Of a DNA stretch of 64,000 nucleotides, positions 23,290 through 35,451 are shown piece by piece. Each line of letters opens with the position of its first letter. Position 1 is the first letter of the stretch. This stretch comes from Mugil cephalus. Its lineage: Eukaryota; Chordata; Actinopteri; Mugiliformes; Mugilidae. Position numbers and translations under genes: made by a program. The stretch lies in contig NC_061786.1 of NCBI RefSeq assembly GCF_022458985.1, positions 62,001 through 126,000 of the forward strand, in the 5' to 3' direction. The notes under the pieces are model-generated. The model saw only the letters and a list, made by a program, of their open reading frames with translations, was not told the DNA's origin and searched no databases.

Positions 23290-25750
23290 CTCGGTCTAGT
23301 TTCCTCGAGCAGGTAGAGAGTTCAGTTTCCTGACAGCCTGGTGGATGAAGCTGTCTGGACTGCAGACTCCGCAGTCTCTTCCCTGAAGGCAGCAGCTTCA
23401 GGAAGCTGTGTGATGGGTGCGTGGCATCACCCGCAATGCAGAGGGCCTTCCGTGTGAGCCAGGTGTTGTGAATGTCTTGGAGGGATGAGAGGCACCCACT
23501 ATCCTTTCAGCTGCTCTCACTGTGCGCTAGAAGGTCTTTCGGCAGGATGCTGCGCAGGCTCAGTACCAAGCAGTGATGCAGCTGGTCAGGATGCTTTTAA
23601 TTGTGCCTCTGTAGAAGGTGCACATGATGGGGGCTGGAGCACTGGCTTTGCTCAGTTTGCAGAGGAAGTAGAGGCGCTGTTATACTCAAACTGTCACAGA
23701 TCATCAGCTATGTGTTATATTACTAGACCCTACATGTTTCCTTCCGCTTGATGTATGTATCTATGACAGAAGTTTGTTTATCTTGTTTCTCCTGCTCTTC
23801 TTTTCTCTCTATCTTCTCTGTTTCTACCCGGCTGGGCTTCGGCAGATGGGTCCCTCCATATGAGCTGGGTTCTGCTCAAGGTTTCTTCCTGTTAAAAGGG
23901 AGTTTTTCCTTGCCATCGTTGCCTTCAGGCTTGCTCTGGAGGTTGCAGGCTGGTTTTTGTGAAGCGTCTTGAGACGATTTGTATTGTTATTGGCGCTATA
24001 TAAATAAAACTGAATTGAATTGTTGAGCCTTCTTGGCCAGTGACGCTGCGTTGGTGTCCCAGGAGAGGTCCTCTGTGACATGCATGACGCCTGATGCATG
24101 ACTAGCCGCTCGAAGCACTTCATCAGGATGCGAGTGAGTGCTACAGTAGTTGTTGAAGCAGGAGGGAGATGACTTCTTCGGGACCAGGATTATGGTGGTG
24201 GCTTTGAAGCAGGTGGCGACAACGGCCTGACTCAGTGAGATGTTGAAGATGTCCGTGAAGACATCTGTGAGTTCAGCTGCACAGTCTCTCAGTACACCAC
24301 CAGGTATGTTGTCTGGGCCTGGAGCTTTGCATGTGTTGATCCTGATGAGGGATCTCCTCACACTGTCCGGGCTCAGCATCAGCACCTGGTCACCTGGAAG
24401 GGGTGGGGTCTTGTGTGCAGGGGTGTTGTTGTCTGCCTCAAGTTGAGCGAAGAAGTTGTTCAGCTCATTTAGCAGGGAGGTACAGCTGTCACAGGTCTGT
24501 GGAGAGGGCTTATAGTCCGTAATGGTCTGTGTTCCTCGCCACAGACTTCTGGTGTCTCTGCTGTCACTGAAGCTGTGGGCGATCTTCCTGGAGTGCTGCG
24601 TCTTGGCTTCTCTGATGCCACCGGAGAGGTTGGCCCTTGCTGTCCTCAGGCTCTCCTCATCCCCAGATCTGAAGGCAGTGTTCCAGACCCTCAGTAGCCT
24701 GTAGACCTCCCCTGTCAGCCACAGCTTCTGATTTGCCCAGACAGTGATGGACTTAGTGATGGTGGCATTGTCCATGCACTTGCTGATGTAGGCAGTTACT
24801 CATACCTGTTTCCTAACTGGTTGGGTGACTTTAACCAGTGATCTGTATGCTGGCATTAGCGTAACAGTGAGATGGTCCGAGGCACCCAGGCTGGGGGAGG
24901 GGAAGGGCCTTGTAGGCTCCTCTGTGAGAGGTAAAAACTTTGTCCAGAGTGTTGTTTCCATGTGTTGCAAAGTTAATATGCTGATATAGTTTGGAAAACA
25001 CAGTCTTGGGGTCAGCATGGCTGAAATCCCTAGCCAGGACGAAGAAAACATCTAGGTGGGCTATAAACAGCCACAAGCAGAATGGCCGTAAATTCCCTTG
25101 GTAGATAGAATGGCCGGCACTTAAGAACCATGAACTCCAGCAGTGGGAAATAGTGTTTTCTGACCAGGACAGTATCGCGACACCAGGCAACGTTGATGTA
25201 GACACAGAGCACATTGCCGTGGGTCTGACCACCCTCGATAGCTCTGTCCACTCGGTAGCATGTTAGCCGGTCGAGCTCTATAGTGCCATCTGGAATTCTG
25301 CTGTTTAGCTATGTTTCAAGATGCACAAAACAACACTCTCTCACAGTCCATTGAGTAGAGCGGCGTAGTCTGATGTAGTCTAGTTTGTGGTCCAGTGAGC
25401 GTACGTTGGCCAGAACAATAGAGGGAATCGCCGACTTGTATGGCTTAGCTGCTAGCCTTATTCGGATACCTCTGCGCTTACCCCTCTTGTGCTTCCTCAT
25501 ACGCCGTGCGTGGCGCTTCCACTGCAGGCGCGGTGCAGGAGTGGGGGTCGATGTGGTTGAAGGCTTCCGGAGCAGACCACAGTTCCTTAGCTCCTCAACG
25601 TGAGCAGACATAAACGCCATAAAAGAGGTTCCGCCAATGCCAAGCAGAAACCCACGGCTGTATTTGCGCTTTTTGACTTGCAGACGCGATGAGGATGACC
25701 AAAAACAATTTGACAAACTTGACGAAAAGCACGGAAACACCGTTTGGTTG
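23290..25750 (-). mobile_element. Rex/CR1-group LINE with endonuclease, lacking RT core
   Basis: Minus strand. The N-terminal part (25740-25309) has basic RRMRKHKRGKRRG and then IVLANVRSLDHKLDYIRLR, the start of the AP endonuclease. Endonuclease pieces continue through 25251-24800 in several frames (VLCVYINVAWC, FMVLKCRPFYLPREF, DFSHAD). The long frame 24775-23996 gives SITVWANQKLWLTGEV, KAPGPDNIPGGVLRDC and IILVPKKSSPSCFNNY, the RT fingers. It then jumps to VTEDLSWDTNAASLAKKAQQ, which lies after the catalytic core. The C-terminus (RLYFLRKLSKA, IVGASHPS) continues at 23690-23300 after a nested insertion. Motifs A-C are deleted, so no active RT can be made. Confidence 0.82.
23687..24021 (+). 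mobile_element. 5'-truncated L2 LINE tail nested in the other LINE
   Basis: This segment repeats the last part of the L2 copy at 19528-21484 (TATGTGTTATATTACTAGA, ..., TTGGCGCTATATAAATAAA) and ends ACTGAATTGAATTG. It splits the surrounding LINE between the codons for KKAQQ and RLYFL, with GTT or GTTG repeated at the junction. It is a clean 3'-end-only insertion in the opposite orientation to its host. Confidence 0.85.
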
Positions 25751-26820
25751 GGACAGAGAGGAGCACATTTTGTCTTGTCTAAAGCTGAATTGTTTTAAGA
25801 ATTACAGTCAATAGTCAGGCAATAATGATTTAATTTCCTTTTCAAAATCACCAGTTAAACAAAGTAAATTAACTATTTACAATTGTATAACACTCCATCC
25901 CTGCTTTATAAAGGATATCAAGGGTATCAAACACAATACAATCTTGGCTATGAACAGCTGAATCTATACAAATCAACAGTGAGTGAGAGAGAGAAGGTAT
26001 GCTTGTGTTTCTAAGGTGAGTGTAATATGAGTGAGTGGATGAATAGTCCTTATTTGTAGAACTTTGCTCGTCTGTCTTTCTGAGCGGCAAATTTCAATGA
26101 CCCTGGGGTTCTTATCGACCTCTTCATTGTGTTGTCTTACCGGAACGCGGTGTCCATCATCCAGCTGCTATGCTAATCTTGCCTTGCAAAGCTAGCTTGA
26201 TGCAGTTTTCCATATGAACTCTTGATCGTTCATGCTTCTAGATGCATTTGGTCTGTCCTGCCTGTGTCCACGTTAAGTAGCACTTTTCATTTTAAAAAAA
26301 AAAGAATACAGGAAAAACAGAAAAGTGCATTAGTTATTCCACAGCATGTCAGCCACAACTTACACTCCAATCAACTCCAGTAAAAACTCCGGTTGTAGGC
26401 TTTATTTTTCTCTTTGGTCTACTGGCTGATGATAAAATCGGGCTTGTCGAGCCTAGCTCCTTGACACGGATTTTATCCTCCATCCTCCTTCTTACAAACG
26501 GGCAGATAAGTAAGGATCTCACAGAATTTGGTGGAAGCTGATCGCTCGTTAAGTTCTCCATCGCTCCTCTGCCTGACCGACACTGAGTGTGCCAGTGCAC
26601 TGCGCATTTCAAAGGACTTCAACTTCAGTGAGCATGCAGGATTCTCTTCAGGACTGCTGAATGAGAAACATCTGAGTGACTTAAAATTGACATTTTGTAA
26701 CATCAGCTGATAAGACCCGCAGCACGCTAGTGTTTTACACATCACGCCGCTAATATCACCTGTTTAGTTGGAGCCGTTCATATACTCGGAGCCGGTTAGC
26801 CTTAAGCTTGTTACTATAGC
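25751..26820. other. Unassigned sequence between LINE and BEL element
   Basis: Several 60-90 codon frames are present on both strands at 26349-26745, but none resembles a known protein. Part of this stretch may be the untranslated 5' region of the LINE. Confidence 0.35.
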
Positions 26821-26824
26821 AACC

Positions 26825-27030
26825 AGTGGCGGTTCTACATCAAAATTAGGGGGGCACATATAAGGACAAAACAAGGCAATATTCAAGCATTCAAAATGTT
26901 GAGTTTAGTTTATTTAAAACCAAAACAAAATACTTTAAGTATTAATACAATAAGACAAATATTCTTTGTCTCAATAAACTTAAAATAAAATGTGCTCAGT
27001 AAACCTTGAAAACATGTTTCCATTTATCTT
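26825..27030. mobile_element. Possible hAT left end (CAGTGGCGGTTCTAC...)
   Basis: Begins CAGTGGCGGTTCTACATC and has a run of G (GGGGGGCACA), like the ends of some fish hAT elements. It runs into the BEL LTR. No matching right end was found beyond 34782. Confidence 0.35.
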
Positions 27031-27742
27031 TGAAAATTGTCCAAAGCAAATTTAGGTGAAAACCCTTAAAATACAAACAAATAAATGATCAAAAATGTAC
27101 CCAAAAAACCATAATCAAAATAAAGATTAAAGTAGATCAAAAAATCAAATACTTAACTTTTAATCTACTGAAATTTAACCCCAAAATAAGCAGAAAATAC
27201 TCATATTTAAAGTACCCAAAAATGAATTTAATACATTTTAAAGCACTGTTTAATGATGATTTTAACCTTACACACTTTAGCAGCTTTTAACTCTTGTAAA
27301 TACACACAAATCATGGTTTATCTTATTTATTAATTACATTTAGCTTGAATACTTTTTAAATCCACATCATATTAAAAATATACCATTTTATCTTGCATTT
27401 TAAACACATAATTCACCACAGCACATTTTGACTTATATTTGGTCACATGATTTCTCCACCACTCAACCTCAAGGCGAGGCTGCAAAGATGCAAAATAATT
27501 CAAAAGCTCACCGGCTCCTTCTTCTATCTTTGCAAGTTTTAATCCTGCAGTCTCCTTTTCCCAAGCACCAGTTCCTTCACACACTCCTCACTCCTAAATG
27601 CCCTGTGAGTGAGTGCCTCCAAACTATCCTGATTTCCAGATAGTCTCCACCTGGTGCACTTAATCAGCTGCCTCCTGGCTGGGAGACACACCCGACCCTG
27701 ATCCACCCAGCCAGAGGGGGCGGCCTTCAGCTCAACTCAACA
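27031..27742 (-). repeat. BEL/Pao 3' LTR (left copy)
   Basis: Begins TGAAAATTGTCCAAAG and ends CTCAACTCAACA on the plus strand (TG...CA in both directions). About 215 bp at its centre (27372-27590) look identical to the other LTR; elsewhere there are scattered differences and small indels. The purine-rich tract adjoining 27743 fixes the inner border. Confidence 0.85.
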
Positions 27743-29484
27743 CCTCCCACTCGATCTTCCCATGGAAACCGATGGAAAGATCGCACACAGTGAACTTGTG
27801 GTCACAGATTCCCTTTTGGGCTTCCTGCCTGTTCCTCTACTGGTAGCAGAACCACCAATCGACAGATGTCCCGATGAAGAATTGTGGACTGAATGTCCAG
27901 CTGGATGCTGGAGGCAGGATGCTTGGATGCTGATGTTGCAGGTCTCACCTGGGATATAGGAGCTTGCCACAACTCTGACTTTCACATCCCGTATGATGCC
28001 TTTAGAGTCTGGGTTGACACTGATGACTCTCCCTAGCTTGAAATGGCCTCTCAATGCATTTTGGTCGCACAGCCAAACAATATCTCCTACTGCAACATTC
28101 CTCTGTGTGGTGTGCCATTTATTCCTCACAAAGAGGTTAGGACCAGCAAGTTGGCTCCAGGACCTCCAGAATTTATTGACCTGGTGCTGCATTTCCTGAA
28201 GTCTCTTATAGGGATAGTTTGCGAAATCAAATGTTTTCCAGTCACCACTCAACGATGCCTGTCCCAACAGAAGTGCATTGGGTGTGATGTACTGATCAGT
28301 GTCTTCATGGCTGTGCACTCTGGCATCAATAGGGCACTCATTTGAAAGATTAGCAGCAACCTGAAGTACCGTCTGAAGTTCGCTGAAACTGAGTCCTGAT
28401 TCTCTCCCCAGACTCTGGAACGCCTTCTTCACAATCCGAACAGCTGCTTCAGCAGAGCCATTTCGATGAGGTGAATCCGCTGGCTGAATTTTTCACTGCC
28501 AGTCGGTTCCATTTTGAGCTGAAGTTTCCTCCACAGCAGACCTGTTCAGGCTATCCAGAAACTGATACAACTCCTCCAGAACAGGTTTAGCACCGACAAA
28601 ATTGGTCCCTGGATCAGACCAAATCTTCTTAGGATGTCCTCGAATTGCTGTGAATCTCTGATACGCCATCAGAAAGCTTTCAGTCAACATGGTGTTGGCG
28701 AGCTCTGTGTGGATTGCTCTACTGGCCATGCAGCAGAATACGACTCCCCAAACCTTCATCCTGACTCTCTTCTTCACATCATCTTTGACCTTGTCCAAAC
28801 AGGTCAACTGCTGTGAACTCAAATGGAGCTGCCGGCCTGGTTCTCTCTTAAGGCATATCACCCATCACTTGTCAGCATCTTGTAGCTCGGGCTTTCTTGC
28901 AAACTACACAGTTTCCAATGATTTTTTTGAGCAATTCTACGTCCCTTGATGACCCATGCTCTCTTTCTCACTTTCAGTAGAGTTGCAGCTACCCCCTCGT
29001 GACCCTTGTTGTGAGCTTCATGAACCAACAATGTTGAAACCCAGGCGTTGTAAGGTAAGAGGGGAACACTAACTCTGTCTTCATTAAAAGCCTGGACTCT
29101 CCCACCGCAAACCAATAGCCCAGTTCCATCCTCTTTGAAGACCACCAGCCGGTCCGTTGTGGTGGTTGGAAAGGTCACGCCCTCTTGTGCAGCAAGAAAA
29201 AGGTCTCTTAAAGCATCTTGGCTCTCTGTTGCGGTGATGACCCCGGCTGATGAAACTGCCTCCCACTTTGGAGTTGCCAAGATCCTACTTTGAGCTGCAA
29301 AGCACTTTGCTGCCCTCCAAACCTGGGCAACCGTTTTAACCAGGTTAGTTAGGTTGCTGAAGCGTGCTTCATCCACCAGGTTTCGGATAGCAGTACCAGC
29401 AGGTGGTCTCCGACACCCCAGATCTGGTGGTTGTTTCTTCACCCGAGCTCTTGTGAGTGCAGCAGTAAATGATTTCTTCTGCAT
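27737..29484 (-). pseudogene. BEL/Pao integrase region, interrupted
   Basis: 29484-28858 encodes the zinc-binding front part (HEAHNKGHEGVAATLLKVRK, then a Cys pair in a shifted frame). 28861-28493 encodes the catalytic core, with ASRAIHTELA and IWSDPGTNFVGA holding the second Asp of the D-D-E triad. 28432-27737 encodes the rest of the core and the chromatin-side C-terminal barrel (VGDIVWLCDQNALRGHFKLG). Integrase inserts the element cDNA into host DNA. A frame change at about 28860 and a stop near 28490 break it. Confidence 0.85.
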
Positions 29485-31655
29485 TTTGCCAACACTCTCT
29501 CTCTGGCAGTTGCAGATACATCCTTTGCAGACTTAATTGTCCACTCATCAGCTGGTAGGCTCAGGAACTTTGGTCCTTGCTGCCATGGTGAATTTTCATC
29601 CAAATCTTTTGGACAAGCCCCACGAGTGATAATATCAGCGATGTTCAGTGATCCACCACCAATCCTGCACTTACGTGCTGCCTTGGATTGCTCCAATCCT
29701 GTTGGCGAAAAAGGTCTGAAAGCCATAGCTCTCACGTTGAATTGCACAAAGGACTGTTTGGCTGTCAAGGAAGTGGTACCACTGCTTAACTTGAATCCGA
29801 CCATGTTGCTCGAAGTATTTCTTTAAACATGCGGCATATACTGCTCCACAAAGCTCTGTCTTGACTGCTTCCCCCTTGTGGTCCAAGGGAGTCAACTTAG
29901 CCTTAGATTCCACCAGCCTCACTGTAGAACCTTGGTCACAGGCCCACCGCAGGTACAGCACGGCACCATAAGCATGTTCACTTCCATCGGAGAAGCATCA
30001 GGCTCAGCTGGCCCGCCCACTGGTGTCAGGGCTCTATGAAACTTGACCTTGCTCAGCTGGACATATTCTTCAAAGAGGCTGATGGCATCATCTCTGAGCT
30101 TTACTGATAACGCAAGGATTCCAATTCTCCTTGGTGGCGTTACACTTGGGTTTGGCCTCTTGAAATGCTCTCCGAATCAAAATGGCTCCTTTCCGCTTTG
30201 CAGACGTTGTTAGACCAATTGGGTCATATAGTCCAGAAACTTGGCTGAGTAACTCTCGTGTCAGTGGGTCTGGCGTCTGAGCTCTCACCTGCTCCAGTCG
30301 GAGGTCTTGACCGAGTCTCATTTTCCTCTTCCTTTTTGAGAAGTTTATCCCAATCATGACATGGAGCTTGTCATCTTCCAATGTGTAGCCGAGGCCAAGA
30401 GCTTTATTGTCCTCCTCTTTGAGCTAATTCGGTAGAATCACAGTCCTTGGAGTGACCACCTGTTCCTGCTTTCCAGACGACTCCCTCCTACTTTGACCAG
30501 AGAAGACCCATGGCTTTAACTCGAACCCTCCTGCTTTCAGGATTTTCTCCACATTTTCTGTGATGACTTTAAGCAGGTCCAAATTGTCATGAGAGGTTAA
30601 GAGGTCATCGACATAGCTGTCCTCCTGTAGCACTTGACGTTCTTCCTCAAGATGGCTGAACTGGGGGAGATTAGCTGTCTCTCTCATAGCGAGCTGAGCG
30701 ATGCAGCCTGCTGGCTCGTCTCCAATGTTAACTCTTGTGACTGCATATTCACCCAGCTCTTCTTCCTCAAAGTCACGCCACAGGAACCTATGCAAATGCA
30801 CCTCTCGATCTTCTAGCCACACTGAACTGTACATTTTCTTTATGTCTCCGAGCGCAGCAAAACCTCCCCTCCGGAATTTAAGAAGCACAGCACAGATTGA
30901 GTTGAGGACGTCTGGGCCTTTCAGCAGGAGATCATTGAGACTCACTCCTCTGTACTTTTGACTGCTGTTCCAGACCAGCCTCACTGGAGTTGTGACGGAG
31001 TGTGGGTTGGGTGTTATTAGATGACTCCAATGTACCAAACTGGGCCAGTCCACTCACGAAGGACATCTTTGGACAACTTCATTGCAGCCTGGCGCTCGAC
31101 CATCTCATGAGCTTGAGCAGCATAAGCGGCCTTCCACTCTGGATCCCTGGCCAGTTGCCTCTCAGTCCTTAAGAATGTGGCCTCGACTGCAGTCCTGTTG
31201 CTTGGCAATGTGGCTGGATCTTCCACCCAGGGATACTTGGTGTGATCATCAGCACCTACATATGTGAGCCTACTCTTCACTACCTCCAGCTCCCTTTCTT
31301 CAGCAAGGGTCATTTCTTTGCCGCCCGGCTGAAAATTTCTGCAACGACAGCCCCCACATCTCGGGACACAGCCAGCACCAATGCTGTCCCATCTCCACCA
31401 GTCGAGGAAGTTGGATGTAGTAGCAGCACAGCTGTATTTCTGAGGTTGGGCAGCAGTTGGAGCTTGCTGGCTTTGAGAAGGATAAATGGGGATTAGGCAG
31501 GTGTGTTCTTCATATTTTACAGCAGCGGTTCTCATAGACCTAGCAAAGTGTGTCCTTGACGTGTGGGCTGATACAGTGACCTCCTCAAACAGCTCAGGAT
31601 GGGTGCCAGCAACTGTCTTTCCCATCAGTCCGTCCCACAACACAAGGTCCCCCAC
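29439..31655 (-). pseudogene. BEL/Pao reverse transcriptase and RNase H region, interrupted
   Basis: 31655-31017 is the linker and RT entry region. 31053-30424 is the RT palm: VRLVWNSSQKYRGVSLNDLL, ALGDIKKMYSSVWL (motif A region), and SYVDDLLTSHDN with the catalytic YVDD (motif C). 30381-30088 holds the thumb region (QVSGLYDPIGLTT). 29961-29439 holds the RNase H-like part (DSQTVLCAIQRE, ADIITRGACPKDL). RT copies the element RNA. At least four frame changes or stops separate these pieces. Confidence 0.87.
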
Positions 31656-31679
31656 CGTGCGAATTTTCTGTGGAGCCAG

Positions 31680-32417
31680 CTAACCCTCTTTGTGACTTAT
31701 AAGGAGCTGGATCTGTTTTGGCCTTGTCAGGTCGCTAAGCGGGATGTCTGGGAAGAACTCATGCAGTTTTTCAGCTGACACATGCCTGTGGATATCTGCA
31801 ATGCTGTCTAAGCCATAGCAAACCAGCTGGTGGGACTTGAGAGTGCCTCTTGAGGTGTTGATACAGATTTTCAGGAGGTATAGTTTTGTTTTGGCGAAGA
31901 CTTCCATGCCTCCCACACCATGAACCACAAGTGTGATGTCATTACTTCTGAGATTGAGCCGACCTGCTGCCTCATGGGTGATGTAATTGGTGTCAGAAGC
32001 TAGGTCAATCAGGGTCCCAATAAATTGCCCAGCACTGGCCGTTACCTCCAAAAGCATCAGGATGACAGGCCACTCCACTAGGCTGCCCTCTGCCAGAAGA
32101 CTTGAGTGACTCTTTGCGGCGTGGGAGGTGCTCACTGCTGTTGTGCAGAATGTGTCCCTGCATTGTTGGGCTAATTCAGGTGAGAGCTTTTGGAAGAATT
32201 CCTCCTGGGCCTCTGTGTTATTCCTCTTGTTGCTGCCTCCCACTGTGCTGCCTTTGTTCCTCCTCTGGGCCGTACTGCCTCTGGATACTTCAGCACTGGG
32301 ACATAGATAGTAATGGTGGTCTCTCTTGTCCTCACACTCAGGATTTCTGCACAGGAATGATAATTTGCAGTGATTATCATTATCATGGACCTCCAGACAT
32401 TTCCAGCAGCCTCCCAA
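31680..32417 (-). pseudogene. BEL/Pao aspartic protease region (DUF1758-like)
   Basis: The frame contains a zinc-knuckle-like C-terminus of gag (CWKCLEVHDNDNHCKLSFLC) and then IGTLIDLASDTNYIT, where the protease D-T/S-G-like active site reads D-L-A-S, followed by GVGG. DUF1758 protease domains of BEL elements process gag-pol. The frame is open for 245 codons but is cut off from gag and RT by stops at both ends. Confidence 0.75.
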
Positions 32418-32420
32418 TTT

Positions 32421-33827
32421 TCACACTGCCTCCTTCTTCTCTGTGAGCTTGAGCACATGGAACTTTTTGCAGAAGTACAGCTTTTTCTTATGCTTAACAT
32501 CCCCACAGATGATACATCCTGAGAGATGGCTACTTGACTGGTATGAGGCTCTGGTTCTGGCTTGCCTCTGCTCAAGTTGGATTTCTTTCCTTGGCGCCTC
32601 CTTATCTCTTAGTTGGTCCAGCTGTTCATAGATGTCCTCTTGACCTTTGAGGAAGGTTAGAAGCCTGTCAAAGCGTTTCTCTGGGTCAGCACAGCTTCTC
32701 TCAGCTGCATAGAGAAGCCACTCTTTCTTCAATGCATCAGGAAGCTTGCTTTCTATTGACTTTGTCACCAGAGGGTTCTTTAAAGCGCCGGTGTCACCAA
32801 GGTCACTCAGGTCTTGGAGGGCTCTCTCAACAGCTTGGATGAGCTCAACGGTTTTCTTGGGCTGGTGACTTTTGACAGCTGGAAGTTTCTGGAGCTCCTC
32901 AACTATTTCGATGGCGATCGCTGTTTGGTTCCCAAACCGGTTCTCCAGGACCTGAAGGATGTCATCTGCTGCGTTACAGCTTATCAATCGAAGATCTCAT
33001 TATTTTATGATCCAAACTGTCCTTTTGGAACCTTTTTGACTTCTTTTGACCCAGTGGGTTCTCCTTGCCTCTGGAGGACCTCCCAGTCTCTCTTCCAGCG
33101 ATGAAAGTCTCGCTTGATTCCAGTGAACTTAGGGAGGGAGGTTGGCTTCAATCTAATGGCTGATGTGGGGTAGCTGATGGGGGCTGCACTCACTCTTTCG
33201 GTATCTTCTTTAGCTTTTGCTTCAATGAACTCTGCTTTTCTGGACATTAACTTGGGAATGATCTGCTCCAGCTCTCTTACACGCAGCTGGAAGTCTTTCT
33301 GCTCTGCAGGAGGGGCCCAACGTTTCCACTGTACGTGCAGCTCCTTTGCCCTCTTAACCAGTCTTTCCATGTAGTCGAACATGAAGTCAATGGCATCTTT
33401 ATTTCCACCAGGTTGAAAGGAAATCACACTCCTTACTTTCTCCTCTGCCATCGTCAGTTCCTCTTCTCCGAAGTTAGCCCAGAGTGTCTTTCGAATCAGG
33501 TCCTTCAGCTCTTGCAGTTTCATCTCACACTCGGCGGCAGTTTTCCCAATATCGGCCTTTTGGTGCCCGCCTAACCCTCGGAACTCTGTCAGGATCTCCA
33601 TCCAGCCCCACCTCTGCAAGGTACTGGGCCTCCACATCATCATTTGCTTCCATGACTTTGTTGGCCTCAATTATGAGTTTTTTAAAACTGTCTCTGAGCT
33701 CCTCTTCAGACATTGTGGCGTGCATCCAGACAATGTTGTTGGCCAGCCGGGAGAATTGCCGCTTTCCAGACATCGTATTGGCTTTAAGCTGCTCCAGTGA
33801 CTTTGAGTCAGCCATCTTCCTTTCCAC
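32421..33827 (-). pseudogene. BEL/Pao gag region, interrupted
   Basis: The N-terminal piece starts at 33827 (MERKMADSKSLEQLKANTMS). After a frame change near 33600 the frame to 33005 carries FQPGGNKDAIDFMFDYMERL and KFTGIKRDFHRWKRDWEVL, typical of BEL gag. The piece 32987-32421 has FGNQTAIAIEIVEELQKLPA and ends with a CIICGDVKHKKKLYFCKKFH zinc-knuckle-like motif. Gag forms the particle. The frame change and stops make it non-functional. Confidence 0.8.
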
Positions 33828-34078
33828 CAGGACTCTGTTTGGGCGAGGTAATGTTCAGTGTGTTAACAGGCCTGAGGACTGCCAGGCCTGACCAGTTGCT
33901 GTTCAGGATACTCTGCTCCAGTCTTCACAATGACGGTTTTTCACTGTCAAGTGGCATTCACTTATGTGAAGTTTCAACTGCAGCTCCCCCACTTGAAAAG
34001 GCAGCTTGCTCAGAAGATTAGACTGGAATTCACTCAATGACCAAGATTCCGACTTCTTTCTTTTCTTCCTTTTATTTT

Positions 34079-34782
34079 TGAAAATTGTCCAAAGCAAATT
34101 CAGGTGAAAAACCTTAAAATAAATGATCAAAAATGAACCCAAAAAACCATAATCAATCAACATCAAAATAAAGATTAAAGTAGATCAAAAAATCAAATAC
34201 TTAACTTTACTCTACTGAAATTTAAACCCAAAATAAGCAGAAAATACTCATATTTAAAGTACCCGAAAATGAATTAAATACATTTTAAAGCATTATTTAA
34301 TGAGGATTTTAACCTTTCAAACTTTAGCGGCTTTTAACTCTTGTAAATACACACAAATCATGTTTATCTCATTTATTAATTACTTTTAGCTTGAATACTT
34401 TTTAAATCCACATCATATTAAAAATATACCATTTTATCTTGCATTTTAAACACATAATTCACCACAGCACATTTTGACTTATATTTGGTCACATGATTTC
34501 TCCACCACTCAACCTCAAGGCGAGGCTGCAAAGATGCAAAATAATTCAAAAGCTCACCGGCTCCTTCTTCTATCTTTGCAAGTTTTAATCCTGCAGTCTC
34601 CTTTTCCCAAGCACCAGTTCCTTCACACACTCCTCAATGCCCTGTGAGTGAGTGCCTCCAAACTATCCTGATTTCCAGATTGTCTCCACCTGGTGCACTT
34701 AATCAGCTGCCTCCTGGCTGGGAAACACACCCGACCCTGACCCTGACCCAGCCAGAGGGGGCGCCTTCAGCTCAGCTCAACA
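34079..34782 (-). repeat. BEL/Pao 5' LTR (right copy)
   Basis: Direct repeat of 27031-27742, starting TGAAAATTGTCC and ending CTCAGCTCAACA. The identical 70-codon frame in both LTRs is non-coding LTR sequence. Confidence 0.85.
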
Positions 34783-35451
34783 CTGTACAATGACACTTTT
34801 TTAACCCAAGCTTTACATGCAGAGTTCTTTTTCACAGCATGAGAATTAAATGTATGTCGAAGGAGGATATTTTCCCTTTCCTTCAACCCAGTATCTTTAT
34901 ACCTTTTGGAAAGGACAGTCCATCTACGTACAAAATCATGCAACAATTTCTCACCTTTAGGCTATTTATTTGGTACACAGAGAATAGGCAGCGCTGAGAC
35001 TTCAATCTCTCCACCACCAGGGTAAAATAAACGGAAGCCCCCATCCAAGCAGGCACAGTAACCTTGTTCTACCTAGACTCCGCCCAGAGAGAATAGGGAA
35101 GAGCACTGCCTCTCATGTGTCAGTAAGTACTCTCATGTGTAGCCAATTAGCTTTAGCTTTACGCTGGAAACCAGATAAAGCTGGTTGAAATATTGAGGTG
35201 TGATATATCCTAGTCTGTGAGTAAGCTGCAGCAAAGCGGAAAACAACTCCTTATATGGTGAGATAGCGTAAGTAACATTCTTCCTGATTTTTCATTGCAC
35301 TGTTTTAGCTCCGTTAAAATCCCATAAACGTTTTCTGTACATGTGGAGAAACTCGTGCTTTGAGTTTACCCAACCACCTGTCTCTGTAGCACCTTGTTAA
35401 TCTCACATATCATCTCAATTTAACCAGCTTTGGTGTATTTACCAGTTAACT
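34783..35451. other. Unassigned spacer
   Basis: No coding pattern seen. It may contain the 5' untranslated region of the L2-like element that begins at 35452. Confidence 0.35.

Larger units (their letters stand above)
27031..34782 (-). mobile_element. Near full-length BEL/Pao LTR retrotransposon, inactive
   Basis: Two direct LTRs (27031-27742 and 34079-34782) enclose gag-pol fragments on the minus strand in BEL/Pao order: gag with a CCHC-like knuckle, DUF1758-type aspartic protease, RT with YVDD, RNase H-like region, zinc-binding and core integrase, and integrase C-terminus. A purine-rich tract (GAGTGGGAGG) directly precedes the 3' LTR. Stops and frame changes interrupt gag and pol at several points, so the element is dead as it stands. 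Total 7752 bp. Neither a 5-bp target duplication nor a convincing primer-binding site was found at the borders I chose. The outer left border is therefore uncertain. Confidence 0.88.

Noticed and set aside
27372..34630. Identical 70-residue frame at 27372-27584 and 34418-34630 as a duplicated gene
   Set aside because: Both lie within the two LTRs of the BEL element, in the same relative place. It is LTR sequence that happens to be open.
26825..35100. hAT element enclosing the BEL element
   Set aside because: The left end at 26825 looks plausible, but no inverted partner was found after 34782.
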